Positions 26,091 to 34,995 of a stretch of DNA of 45,418 nt are shown here, one piece after another; position 1 is the first letter of the stretch; every line of letters begins with the position of its first letter. The notes under the pieces were generated by a model. It ran no database searches, was not told the origin of the DNA, and was given only the letters and a program-made list of their open reading frames with translations. The stretch is from SAR116 cluster bacterium AG-337-N21 (lineage in GTDB: Bacteria; Pseudomonadota; Alphaproteobacteria; Puniceispirillales; Marisalimonadaceae), in NCBI GenBank assembly GCA_003282145.1, contig QBZZ01000019.1, positions 1-45,418 on the forward strand, read 5' to 3'. Both the position numbers and the translations under genes were made by a program.

Positions 26091-27083
26091 TTAATTAGGC
26101 AAACTTTTTATCCATTCAACCATTTCTTTCCTTGCAAACTCTGTTTGCCCTGGTGATAAAATATCTCCAGCAATCACGTGTGAGTATTTATCATCAAACT
26201 CTGACATTTTTACATTTATAGTTTTTGTTTCACCTCCCCAATTTTCAATAAATTCTAAAGTTTTTTTAGGTTCAACAACTTCGTCATCCATTGAAAAGTA
26301 AAACAAAGCAGGGTTACTTACATTATTAAAGTTTTTGTTATTAATTTTTTTGACTAATCTAGCCATAGGTATAAGAGCTTTTGTAGGATATGATAATGTC
26401 CAAAATTTTTTGTCTAATTCGTTTCTAGGTTTTATAGTTCTTGTTTTTCCTATAAATAAATGCAACCAATATTCAGAATAAGGCCATGAAATCAAATTGG
26501 CTAATTTATGATTTATACCAAAATTAGGTGAAATAAATATATATCCTAATATTTTATTTGAAAGATAATCATTTAATGCAGAAATAGCACTCAATGTGCC
26601 ACCAGTTGAAGTAGAAATCAAAATTACTTTTTGACCAATTCTACTTCCAATTTCAATAGCTTCATGTAGGTCATTAACCCAGTTAGATATAGATGACAAA
26701 CCCATTGCATCAGAACTTCTTCCGTGGCCTGTTAATCTTGTATAAAAAATATTTGCTCTTATATCTTTTCCGATTAAATCAGGAAGGGGACGTACTTCTT
26801 CTGATGAAGCAGAAAAACCATGTATATATACAATTGAAATATTAGTTTTAGTATTTTTTTTTCTAAACCATATTATTTTTTTTTGAACATCTTTTTTCAG
26901 ATCAGAAAATTGACTTTCTTTGTTTTTTAAATATTGGTCTAAGTCATTTCCAATCAAGTTGATATTAAAACTACTTTTAAAACTTATGTTATTTTTATGC
27001 ATAGTGAAAATAAGTGTTATAAAAAAAATTAAAGCGACTAAGAAAAATATAAATTTGTTTTTTATGACTGAAACACCTTTCAA
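26091..27083 (-). CDS. Membrane-anchored alpha/beta hydrolase
   Basis: The 330-residue protein has one hydrophobic segment near residues 9-28 that could be a signal anchor, then an alpha/beta hydrolase domain. VYIHGFSASSEE is the oxyanion-hole HG motif, and LTGHGRS is typical of the fold. The nucleophile is Ser159 in STSTGG, with Ser in place of the first Gly of GxSxG. The acid probably lies in SMDDEV, and the His in YSHVIAG completes the triad. The start is TTG with no clear ribosome site; the next ATG would remove the anchor. The substrate is unknown. Confidence 0.75.
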   Translation of the reverse strand: MKGVSVIKNKFIFFLVALIFFITLIFTMHKNNISFKSSFNINLIGNDLDQYLKNKESQFSDLKKDVQKKIIWFRKKNTKTNISIVYIHGFSASSEEVRPLPDLIGKDIRANIFYTRLTGHGRSSDAMGLSSISNWVNDLHEAIEIGSRIGQKVILISTSTGGTLSAISALNDYLSNKILGYIFISPNFGINHKLANLISWPYSEYWLHLFIGKTRTIKPRNELDKKFWTLSYPTKALIPMARLVKKINNKNFNNVSNPALFYFSMDDEVVEPKKTLEFIENWGGETKTINVKMSEFDDKYSHVIAGDILSPGQTEFARKEMVEWIKSLPN

Positions 27084-27191
27084 AATTATAAAATATTCTA
27101 ATTAAAAAAACATTTCTATATTAAAAAAACTATTGTTTATTTAATTAAAAATATGATTAAAAATAAATTAATATTATTTAGGTAAATTTAA

Positions 27192-28940
27192 ATGAACACA
27201 TTAACACATCTTTTTTTTAAAAACTCATTATTGTATCAAAATAAAACATTGTTTGGTTTCAAAAAAGATGGTGAATGGAGTCATATTTCTTGGAACGAAG
27301 CTAGTGATCTTGTTCAAGACTTAAGTCTTGGTTTACATGAAATAGGTGTTAGAAAAAATGATAAGATTTCAATTATAGCTGAAAATTCTTACAAATGGTG
27401 TGTGGTTGATTTAGCTATAATATCTTTAGGTGCCATTACTGTTCCTGGTTATACCACAAGCAACGAAGATGAGATATTTTATCTCTTATCTCACTCTGAA
27501 GCCTCTGTTGTTTTTTTGAACTCAAAATTATTATCAACTATAGAAAATATTTTGCCAAAATTAGATAAAATTAAACATATAGTATGCATTGATGAAGTTA
27601 AGAGTACAAAATTAAATAAGACTATTAACAGTTTCGATAATCTCATTGATAAGGGATCTAAAAGTTTAGGTAAATCGAGTTTCAAAGAAGACACTCTTTA
27701 CAAAGTCAAAGAAGATGATGTGGTTTCTATTATATATACGTCTGGCACTAGCAGTAAACCTAAAGGTGTAATGCTTACTCACAAGTCTATTATATCAAAT
27801 ATCTTAGGTGCAAATGAACTTGTTAAAGAATTAGAAGTTAAAGACCATAAGTTTTTATCTATAATTCCACTTTCACACGCATATGAACACACTGCTGGTT
27901 TTTTCCTTCCTATTCTGATTGGAGCAGAAATTTTTTTCAACGAAAACCGTGATCAAATTGTTAATGATTTACTGAGTGTCAAACCTTCTTTAATGACTGC
28001 TGTGCCGAGGCTCTATGAGGTATTGCATAAAAAAATAAACAATCAGTTATCTAATCAAAGTAAGATCACTCAAAAACTATTTTCTAAAACAATTGAATTG
28101 GGAACAAAAAAATTTGAAAAACATGAATTACTTTTTATAGAAAAACTTCAAGATTTTGCTTTAGACAAATTAGTAAGAAAAAAAATTCAAAAAAAATTTG
28201 GTGGTAATTTAAAAGCTTTTATTTCAGGTGGAGCTGCCTTAAATGAGCAGGTAGGTTTGTTTTTTCAATCTCTGGGTATTAATATTTTGCAAGGCTATGG
28301 ACAAACCGAATGCTCACCACTCATATCATGTAATCCAATTCATAACATAAAAATCAACTCTGTTGGTCCAATTATAAAAGGTATTGACATTAAATTATCT
28401 AAACAGAATGAGATACTTGTTAAAGGTAATTCTCTTATGAAAGGATATTGGAAGGATAAAAAAAACACTAATAATACAATAATAGACGGTTGGTTACATA
28501 CTGGAGATTTGGGATCGATAGATGAAGATGGATACCTATATATATCTGGCCGAATAAATGAGATGATTGTAAACTCAGGTGGAGAAAACATTGCACCTGT
28601 ACCAATCGAAAATCTCTTAATGTCTTACGATGAAGTTGAACAAGCTCTTGTTTGTGGGCATAATAGACCCTTTCTAATATCTGTACTTATCCCAAATGAA
28701 ACATTGTTAAAGGCAAATAGAAGCAATGTTAATAAAATGAAAACAGATTTCCAAAATATTATTAACAATGTAAATAAACAGTTATCGCAAAACAAAAAAA
28801 TAAGAAAATTTATTTTGTCAGACAAACTTTTTAGTATAGAGAATAGTCAATTAACACCAACTCTTAAAATGAAAAGGCGTGTGATTGAAGCTTATTATAA
28901 AGATGAGATAGAGAACTTATATAAAAAATCCTATTTTTAA
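27192..28940 (+). CDS. AMP-dependent acyl-CoA synthetase (long-chain fatty acid type)
   Basis: This enzyme activates a carboxylic acid, probably a long-chain fatty acid, to acyl-CoA via an acyl-adenylate. The 582-residue protein has the adenylate-forming motifs: IIYTSGTSSKPKGVMLTH, ILQGYGQTECSPLIS, LHTGDLGSIDEDGYLYISGR and a C-terminal PTLKMKRR with the catalytic Lys. The overall shape (IPLSHAYEHTAGFF, AVPRLYEV) matches bacterial FadD15-like long-chain enzymes. There is no neighbouring beta-oxidation gene apart from the thioesterase-like protein upstream. Confidence 0.88.
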   Translation: MNTLTHLFFKNSLLYQNKTLFGFKKDGEWSHISWNEASDLVQDLSLGLHEIGVRKNDKISIIAENSYKWCVVDLAIISLGAITVPGYTTSNEDEIFYLLSHSEASVVFLNSKLLSTIENILPKLDKIKHIVCIDEVKSTKLNKTINSFDNLIDKGSKSLGKSSFKEDTLYKVKEDDVVSIIYTSGTSSKPKGVMLTHKSIISNILGANELVKELEVKDHKFLSIIPLSHAYEHTAGFFLPILIGAEIFFNENRDQIVNDLLSVKPSLMTAVPRLYEVLHKKINNQLSNQSKITQKLFSKTIELGTKKFEKHELLFIEKLQDFALDKLVRKKIQKKFGGNLKAFISGGAALNEQVGLFFQSLGINILQGYGQTECSPLISCNPIHNIKINSVGPIIKGIDIKLSKQNEILVKGNSLMKGYWKDKKNTNNTIIDGWLHTGDLGSIDEDGYLYISGRINEMIVNSGGENIAPVPIENLLMSYDEVEQALVCGHNRPFLISVLIPNETLLKANRSNVNKMKTDFQNIINNVNKQLSQNKKIRKFILSDKLFSIENSQLTPTLKMKRRVIEAYYKDEIENLYKKSYF

Positions 28941-28962
28941 GGTTTGATATGGTTTTAAGGTA

Positions 28963-29913
28963 TTGAAATTTAATTTTTTTAACCCACAGGTAACTGATAA
29001 TCCTTTTTCCTCCCTTACTATGTTAATCATAGGTGTTATAATTTTATCTTTACAAGATAGTCTAATTAAATACATGGCTAGTGAAACAAGCTTTTGGCAA
29101 CTTCAATTTATACGTTCAATCGGAAATATTATTTTGTTATTTGGTATTGCTAAGATAACTAATGGGACTGATATTCTATTTCCACTTAAATGGAAACCGG
29201 TATATTTGAGAGCATTGACAATGACTACCTGCATGTTTTGTTTTTTTGCAGCGTCACCACAATTAAGTTTTGCTCAAATGGCAGCAGGTCTTTATACATT
29301 CCCAATTTTTGTATCTTTATTAGCAATTATATTTCTTAAGGAAAGAATAGGTTTATGGAGATTTTTTGCCCTAATATTAGGAAGTTTTGGAGCTTTGCTT
29401 ATTTTAGAACCATGGTCTGAAAATTTTAAATTTTTACAAATTTTACCTGTCATGGCAGGCTTTTTCTTTGCTTGTAATATTATTTTAATAAGGAAGTACT
29501 GCAGGCAAGAGTCTGTTATGTCTCTTACTTTAGCTGTAGGGGTAATGTTTTTTATTTCAGCATCGCTAGGAATATTGTTATTTGAATTAATATTTCAAAA
29601 TAATTTTCTTAGGGGGAATAGTCCATTTGTTTTTATAGGTTGGCCATCTTTAACTCTAATTGTTTTTGTATTTTGCTTTTCGTGTTCAATTCTTAATATT
29701 TCGGGTAATATTCTATTGGCAAAAGCATACCAGACAGCAGAAAGCAGTTGGTTGGCACCAATGGATTATTCTTATTTAGTATTTGCAGCTATTTGGGGAA
29801 AGATATTTTTTGGAGTGTGGCCAACTCTTTTGAATTTAATTGGTATGTTTTTTATAGCTTTTTCTGGTATTTTGATAGCCTTTCGTGAGCAAAGAAAGTT
29901 AAAGTCTAATTAG
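28963..29913 (+). CDS. EamA/DMT-family transporter 1
   Basis: The 316-residue integral membrane protein has about ten hydrophobic segments in two EamA repeats, typical of drug/metabolite transporters that export small metabolites. LSLQDSLIKYMA resembles the first helix of the family. The start is uncertain: the TTG at 28963 has AAGG only two bases before it, and the next Met is at residue 21. It lies 22 nt after the acyl-CoA synthetase. Its last 8 nt overlap the convergent helicase gene. Confidence 0.85.
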   Translation: MKFNFFNPQVTDNPFSSLTMLIIGVIILSLQDSLIKYMASETSFWQLQFIRSIGNIILLFGIAKITNGTDILFPLKWKPVYLRALTMTTCMFCFFAASPQLSFAQMAAGLYTFPIFVSLLAIIFLKERIGLWRFFALILGSFGALLILEPWSENFKFLQILPVMAGFFFACNIILIRKYCRQESVMSLTLAVGVMFFISASLGILLFELIFQNNFLRGNSPFVFIGWPSLTLIVFVFCFSCSILNISGNILLAKAYQTAESSWLAPMDYSYLVFAAIWGKIFFGVWPTLLNLIGMFFIAFSGILIAFREQRKLKSN

Positions 29914-31192
29914 GAAAAGACAAACTTAGGTTATTATTAAAAAGTATATCTGAGATATTTATTGGCCTAGTTAAAAATAATCCCTCTAAAGATGTTACTC
30001 TACTCAAAGCCACGTAGGTTTGACCAGGTGCAAAAGAACCTCTATCTAAATCAATTATAACTTTTTCAAAAGTTTGTCCTTGGCTTTTATGAATTGTTAC
30101 TGCCCAAGCTAATTTGATTGGATATTGGGTAAAAGTTGCCACAACTTCATGTAAAACTTGACCATCTTTTATTAAATAATCAAATTTTTCCCAAGTATCT
30201 TGTGTTATTTTATGAACCTTATTTTTTATTTTCAAATGAATGCTATCATGCGTTAAATCAGTAACTATCCCGATAGAACCGTTCACCCATCTCTTAGGAG
30301 ATTTAATATCATTTTTAATTAACATTACTTGAGCACCAACTTTTAACTCAAGAACTTCGTCAGCGGGTTTTTCTTTAAAGTTGCCTGTTTCTGACGATTG
30401 ATATGAAAATATTTCATTACTTATACTTTTAAGATTTGCACTATTAATAGCGTCAACCTTACGATTAGTGGGTGATAATATTATAGACTCATATAAATCA
30501 TTAGATCCTTGATTAATTACTTTGTTATTTAAGGGTATGAGATCTGTTTCAGTTATATTTCCAGATCTAATCTTATTAAGTATGTCAATAAACTCAGTAT
30601 CTTTTTGTCTATATATTTTTGTGAGTTCATATGTCCTTATATTGCTATTTTCATAACAATTAGCATGAAAGAAATAATGTCCATTAGGATAAAAATTATC
30701 AAAGATATCTTTTTCATTTTCTCGTATCACTGGTGGAAGTTGATGAATGTCACCCAAAAGAATAATTTGAACTCCACCAAAAATTTCATCATTATTTCTA
30801 TTAAGTCTAAGTGACTGATCTATTGCGTCAAGAACGTCACATCTAATCATAGAACATTCATCAATCAAAATAGTATCAACGTTTTTAATTAAATTACCTC
30901 TTAATCTTTTAATTTTTTCATTTATTAATATTCTGGGTGGGAATAAGAAAAAGGAATGTATGGTCTTACCTTTGGCTTTAATCGCAGATATTCCTGTTGA
31001 AGCAAGTATAACAAAATTTTTTTTGGAATTGATACGAAAGTATTCTAATAATGTTGTTTTACCAGTCCCAGCTTTACCAGTAATAAAAATATTTTGATTA
31101 GAATATTCCATCTTATTAAAAATATCTTTGGATTCATGCTCGAGTTCAATTATATTCGATAAATTACTGTTTTTATTTATTTTATTTTCCAT
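29906..31192 (-). CDS. Pif1-like DNA helicase / AAA ATPase
   Basis: The 428-residue superfamily 1B helicase has Walker A GKAGTGKTT at 39-47, Walker B TILIDECSM, motif III LLGDIHQLPPV, LTKIYRQKD (motif IV-like), WVNGSIGIV and AWAVTIHKSQGQTF with TYVALSRV near the C-terminus. Pif1 proteins unwind G-quadruplexes, forks and R-loops. There is no fused nuclease domain. It lies one base after gntK and is probably co-transcribed with gnd-gntK, an unusual neighbourhood for a helicase. Confidence 0.88.
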   Translation of the reverse strand: MENKINKNSNLSNIIELEHESKDIFNKMEYSNQNIFITGKAGTGKTTLLEYFRINSKKNFVILASTGISAIKAKGKTIHSFFLFPPRILINEKIKRLRGNLIKNVDTILIDECSMIRCDVLDAIDQSLRLNRNNDEIFGGVQIILLGDIHQLPPVIRENEKDIFDNFYPNGHYFFHANCYENSNIRTYELTKIYRQKDTEFIDILNKIRSGNITETDLIPLNNKVINQGSNDLYESIILSPTNRKVDAINSANLKSISNEIFSYQSSETGNFKEKPADEVLELKVGAQVMLIKNDIKSPKRWVNGSIGIVTDLTHDSIHLKIKNKVHKITQDTWEKFDYLIKDGQVLHEVVATFTQYPIKLAWAVTIHKSQGQTFEKVIIDLDRGSFAPGQTYVALSRVTSLEGLFLTRPINISDILFNNNLSLSFPN

Positions 31193-31193
31193 A

Positions 31194-31694
31194 CTAAAGC
31201 GTGCTATTTTTAAAAATTGACATTAATTGATTGACCATTTTATCTGGTTCTAGGGGTTCATCTAAAGTTATGGCTTTTTCAGGCTCTTCTAAAATTGAAA
31301 ATTGGCTTTCAACCAAGCTGTTGGGCATAAAATGATTTTGCCTATTACTTATCCTTTTTCCAGCTGTTTCTTTTTTAACCTTTAAATAAACTAAATAATA
31401 ATTCTTAACATTAAGTATTGACCTATATTTTTCTTTGAGAGCGGAGCAAGTGACAACAAGATTTTCTTTTTTTTCCCTTTTAATAATTTCTTCTCTAATT
31501 CTAATAAGCCAATCATGTCTATCCTCGTCATTTAAGGGGATGCCAGAACTCATTTTTTTTATATTATTTTTACTGTGATAGTCGTCTCCTTCTATTAGAA
31601 AAGCATTTATTTTTTTACAAAGTTTTTCTGCAATTGTTGTTTTTCCTGAACCAGCAACACCCATAATCAAAAAAGTAACAAATTTTTTATTCAT
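31194..31694 (-). CDS. gntK: Gluconokinase
   Basis: Gluconokinase phosphorylates gluconate to 6-phosphogluconate. The 166-residue protein has the P-loop GVAGSGKTT (12-20), FLIEGDDYHSKNNIKKMSSGIPLNDEDRH (quoted only in part by motif: GDDYH and MSSGIPLNDEDR) and TCSALKEKYR, all GntK signatures. It overlaps gnd by 4 nt (ATGA), so kinase and dehydrogenase are coupled. No gluconate permease and no edd/eda genes are in the window. Confidence 0.92.
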   Translation of the reverse strand: MNKKFVTFLIMGVAGSGKTTIAEKLCKKINAFLIEGDDYHSKNNIKKMSSGIPLNDEDRHDWLIRIREEIIKREKKENLVVTCSALKEKYRSILNVKNYYLVYLKVKKETAGKRISNRQNHFMPNSLVESQFSILEEPEKAITLDEPLEPDKMVNQLMSIFKNSTL

Positions 31695-33070
31695 AATTTA
31701 GTCCAATAAGGTTTTATGTTTTTGTCATCCTTTTTACTCCTTATAGGATGAAGTCCAAAAAAACTTCTTTGTAATTGGATAGTTTCTCCAATTTTATGAT
31801 TTGAAAAAATTAAATCGTAATACGCAAGATTTGAAGATAAGACAGGGCAAGGGAGACCAGATCTTATTCCGTTTGAATTAAATTCCCTTATTAATTTGAA
31901 TTTTTTTGAACATTTTTCTTCAATTAAACTATGTAGAAATTCAAAATTTAAGTTTTTGTAATTTTTATATTTTTGAGATATAGAATTAATATAATCGCCC
32001 TGTAATATACATCCTGAACTCCATGCCTGAAAAATATCCTCAATGTTATAATCAAAAAAATCCCAAATATTAGATTTTTTTATAAGATTAAGGCCTTGAT
32101 ATAGGGAGCAGGCAAAATTAAAAAATATGATTTCTTCGAGGGCTATTTCAACATTGTCAATTTTTTCAGAGAGTATTTGGTCATTATTATTAACTTTTGA
32201 TTTTTGCTTAAAATTATTTGAAAGAGACCTTGTAGAAACAGCTTCATAAATTGATGGAATACTTACTCCAAGTTCTAAAGCTGCCTTTATGGCCCAAATT
32301 CCTGTTCCATTTTGCTCTATTTTGTTATCTACTTCGTCAATGAAATATTGGTTATTATTATTTTGAGCACTTATAATTTCCGAGGTAATCTTTAAAAGAA
32401 AAGAAGAGGACTGAGTTTTTAATATTTCTTCGAATTTTTTAGCTCGTAAATCATTATCCATATTATAAGCGTGTTCTAAAATATTACTTATTTCTGCTAA
32501 TCCTTGCATAAGTGCATATTCAATCCCGTTATGAATTAATTTTACAAAGTGACCGGATCCCGCGCTTCCAAAATAACAGCAGGCACTTTTATTATCAATT
32601 TTAGCGCTTATATCTTCAAATATACACCTTACATTTTCCCATGCGCTTTTGGAGCCTCCAGCCATTATAGCAGGGCCGTCCTTAGCTCCTCTAGGCCCGC
32701 CTGAAATACCAATTCCTAAAAAACTAATATTATGATCCTTTAAAAGTTTTTCTCTTTCAATCGAATGTAAATATAATGAGTTTCCTAGATCTGCAATTAT
32801 ATCTTTTGGGTTTAAATAATTTATTAAATCACTTATACACTCATCAATTTTATTTGCTGGAAGGCTTAGTAATATTATTCTTGGTGAGGGGGTCTTATCA
32901 ATTAGCTCTTTAGTAGAATTTAATAAACATAAATTTTTGATATTGTCATTATTTATGCTTTCAACAATTAATTTATTTTTTTCATACGCATTTACTTGAT
33001 AATTTTTAGAAACCATATTTTTAGCTAAATTATAGCCCATTGAACCAAGTCCAATAAGTGCAATATTCAT
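31691..33070 (-). CDS. gnd: 6-phosphogluconate dehydrogenase, decarboxylating
   Basis: This enzyme oxidises 6-phosphogluconate to ribulose 5-phosphate and CO2. The 459-residue protein has ALIGLGSMGYNLAKNM for cofactor binding, GISGGPRGAKDGPAIMAGG, then FVKLIHNGIEYALMQGLAEI carrying the catalytic Lys and Asn. A C-terminal QLQRSFFGLH takes the place of the usual QRDYFGAH. It is long-form (E. coli 468). As the first gene of gnd-gntK-pif1, it should use a promoter in the 70-nt gap to the upstream DMT gene, which is on the same strand. Confidence 0.92.
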   Translation of the reverse strand: MNIALIGLGSMGYNLAKNMVSKNYQVNAYEKNKLIVESINNDNIKNLCLLNSTKELIDKTPSPRIILLSLPANKIDECISDLINYLNPKDIIADLGNSLYLHSIEREKLLKDHNISFLGIGISGGPRGAKDGPAIMAGGSKSAWENVRCIFEDISAKIDNKSACCYFGSAGSGHFVKLIHNGIEYALMQGLAEISNILEHAYNMDNDLRAKKFEEILKTQSSSFLLKITSEIISAQNNNNQYFIDEVDNKIEQNGTGIWAIKAALELGVSIPSIYEAVSTRSLSNNFKQKSKVNNNDQILSEKIDNVEIALEEIIFFNFACSLYQGLNLIKKSNIWDFFDYNIEDIFQAWSSGCILQGDYINSISQKYKNYKNLNFEFLHSLIEEKCSKKFKLIREFNSNGIRSGLPCPVLSSNLAYYDLIFSNHKIGETIQLQRSFFGLHPIRSKKDDKNIKPYWTKL

Positions 33071-33140
33071 ACTATCTATTACCCATTTTATTTAAAAATT
33101 ATTTTTTTATAACAATATAAAATATTGTTTACTATTAGAT

Positions 33141-34025
33141 TTAACTTAACTTAGATTTTGTTTGACTTACATATAGAATTATTCCTCCAACAATTATTAA
33201 AGTCGTTCCAATAATACTGATTTTGTCAGGTAAAATTTGAAAAATAAAGAAATCATAAATACATACAAAAATCAAAGTGAAATAAAAAAAGGGTGCTACA
33301 AAATGAGCTTCACTTCTTTTCATTGCTTGAATAAAACATATTTGTGCGCACAGCATGAGTGCGCCAACAAAAAACAAACCTAAAATTTGTTTTATGTTTG
33401 GTGAAATCCAGATGAAATATATCGGTATCGATGAAATCATTAATCCAATTCCATTATTTATTAGCAATATTTGTTTAGGTTTTTCTTCTATCGTAAGAAT
33501 TTTTATAAATATAGACTCTAGTCCTAAAGCTAAAGCTCCAAAAATCAATAATATATAGACAAATTGTATTTCTAGAAGATTATTCTCTGGCCTAATTAAA
33601 ACAATTGCTCCAATAAAGGTAATAGCCACCGCAAACCATTTTGTAGTTTTAACAGTCTCTCCTAATAATGGTATAGCAAAAATCATTGTAAAAATTGGGT
33701 TGATAAATATCAAAGCTGTTGCATCTGAAACAGGTATTAGAATTGAAGTTCCGAATAATATAGTTATCCCAATCCATCCACAAAAAGATCTACTAAAATG
33801 AAGTTTATAGTTAGGTTGAATTATTTTTGATTTTGTTTTCAAAAAAAAAAGAAAAATTAAAATAAATGCAAAAAGAAATCTAGAATGGCTAATTTGCATT
33901 GGATTTAATGATTTTCCTAATAAGTCTGTGCCCAATAATTTAGCGATCATAGTTGTTCCACCAATAAATAAAGAGGCAAAAATCATATAGCAAATTGAGG
34001 AAAGTGTATTATTTTTAATTATCAT
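33141..34025 (-). CDS. EamA/DMT-family transporter 2
   Basis: The 294-residue membrane protein has about ten hydrophobic segments and two EamA repeats. The first contains PVSDATALIFINPIFTMIFAIPLLGE, the common DMT signature with a conserved Pro and GE. It overlaps the upstream DMT gene by 11 nt, so the two may be translated together. Paired DMT genes can form heteromers in some small families, but these are full-length two-repeat proteins. The substrate is unknown. Confidence 0.85.
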   Translation of the reverse strand: MIIKNNTLSSICYMIFASLFIGGTTMIAKLLGTDLLGKSLNPMQISHSRFLFAFILIFLFFLKTKSKIIQPNYKLHFSRSFCGWIGITILFGTSILIPVSDATALIFINPIFTMIFAIPLLGETVKTTKWFAVAITFIGAIVLIRPENNLLEIQFVYILLIFGALALGLESIFIKILTIEEKPKQILLINNGIGLMISSIPIYFIWISPNIKQILGLFFVGALMLCAQICFIQAMKRSEAHFVAPFFYFTLIFVCIYDFFIFQILPDKISIIGTTLIIVGGIILYVSQTKSKLS

Positions 34026-34965
34026 TTATTTTAATTATTTTAGAGATTGGTGTGTAGAAAATCTCTAATATAACGAAACCAGTTATTACAAATATGGCTA
34101 TTAATTGATTGATGCTGATATCGTCCTTCAAAATAAAAAAAGCGAGGCAAAGTGCTATTACAGGTTTTAAGAAGAATAAATAATTACCTCGAGCAACATC
34201 AGGGATTTTAGAAAGTCCCCACAGCCACAAAATGAAGGCAATGCAAGTGTTCCAAATACCAAGTGAAATTATTGAAAAATATTCAACACTTGATCGATCA
34301 AAAAGATCAAGTGGGTTTACCCATATACCCCAGATTATGCCAATAGATGGATATAATGCCAAAAATCCAAGGGTGAAAGTGTATGTTGTCATTCGAACAG
34401 ATCCGTATAATTGCACATAAGGCTTTACCATTACAAGATAGATTGCGCCAACTAGAGCGCATCCTATTGATAAACATATTCCAGTTAAACTGTTACTTGT
34501 TCCACTAAGTTGATCAAGATAACCATCTGTTAACAAAAATATGCATCCTAAGAAAGCTCCAATACCACTGATAATTTTTGGAGGTGTTATTTTTGTTCCT
34601 TCAATAACTCTTGCCACAAAAACCACACCTATCGGCATTATTGTTACCATAGTGGCAACTTGTACAACAGATGCAAAATCTAAAGCCCAGTGAAATAAAA
34701 ATTGACCGAAAGCCATTCCTAAAACAGAAAGAATTACAATAGGATAAGCATTTTCCTTTAGTGGTTTAATTAATTTTCTAGAAGTAGGATTTAACATGCA
34801 TAGAATTAAGAGTGCAAATCCTCCTAATCCAAATCTCCAAACAGAGACTTCAACACCAGTTATACCAGATAGTTTTACAAAAAATTCTGAACTAGCATGC
34901 CCACATACACCTAAAAAAGCAGCTAAATAAGCTAAGATGATAATTGTTTTATTACTTTGCGTCAT
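34015..34965 (-). CDS. EamA/DMT-family transporter 3
   Basis: The 316-residue membrane protein has two EamA repeats and about ten hydrophobic segments. ASVVQVATMVTIMPIGVVFVARVIEG and WLWGLSKIPDVARGNYLFFLKPVIAL are the repeat signatures. It lies 30 nt downstream of the molybdenum hydroxylase large-subunit gene on the same strand. It could therefore belong to that operon and export or balance a related metabolite; this is inferred from position only. Confidence 0.85.
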   Translation of the reverse strand: MTQSNKTIIILAYLAAFLGVCGHASSEFFVKLSGITGVEVSVWRFGLGGFALLILCMLNPTSRKLIKPLKENAYPIVILSVLGMAFGQFLFHWALDFASVVQVATMVTIMPIGVVFVARVIEGTKITPPKIISGIGAFLGCIFLLTDGYLDQLSGTSNSLTGICLSIGCALVGAIYLVMVKPYVQLYGSVRMTTYTFTLGFLALYPSIGIIWGIWVNPLDLFDRSSVEYFSIISLGIWNTCIAFILWLWGLSKIPDVARGNYLFFLKPVIALCLAFFILKDDISINQLIAIFVITGFVILEIFYTPISKIIKINDN

Positions 34966-34995
34966 AAAATTAAAACAAAAATCAAAACTTTAAAA

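Noticed and set aside
33141-34965. Two DMT genes as a broken single gene or recent duplication
   Set aside because: Each is full length with two EamA repeats and ten hydrophobic segments, and the sequences differ clearly.
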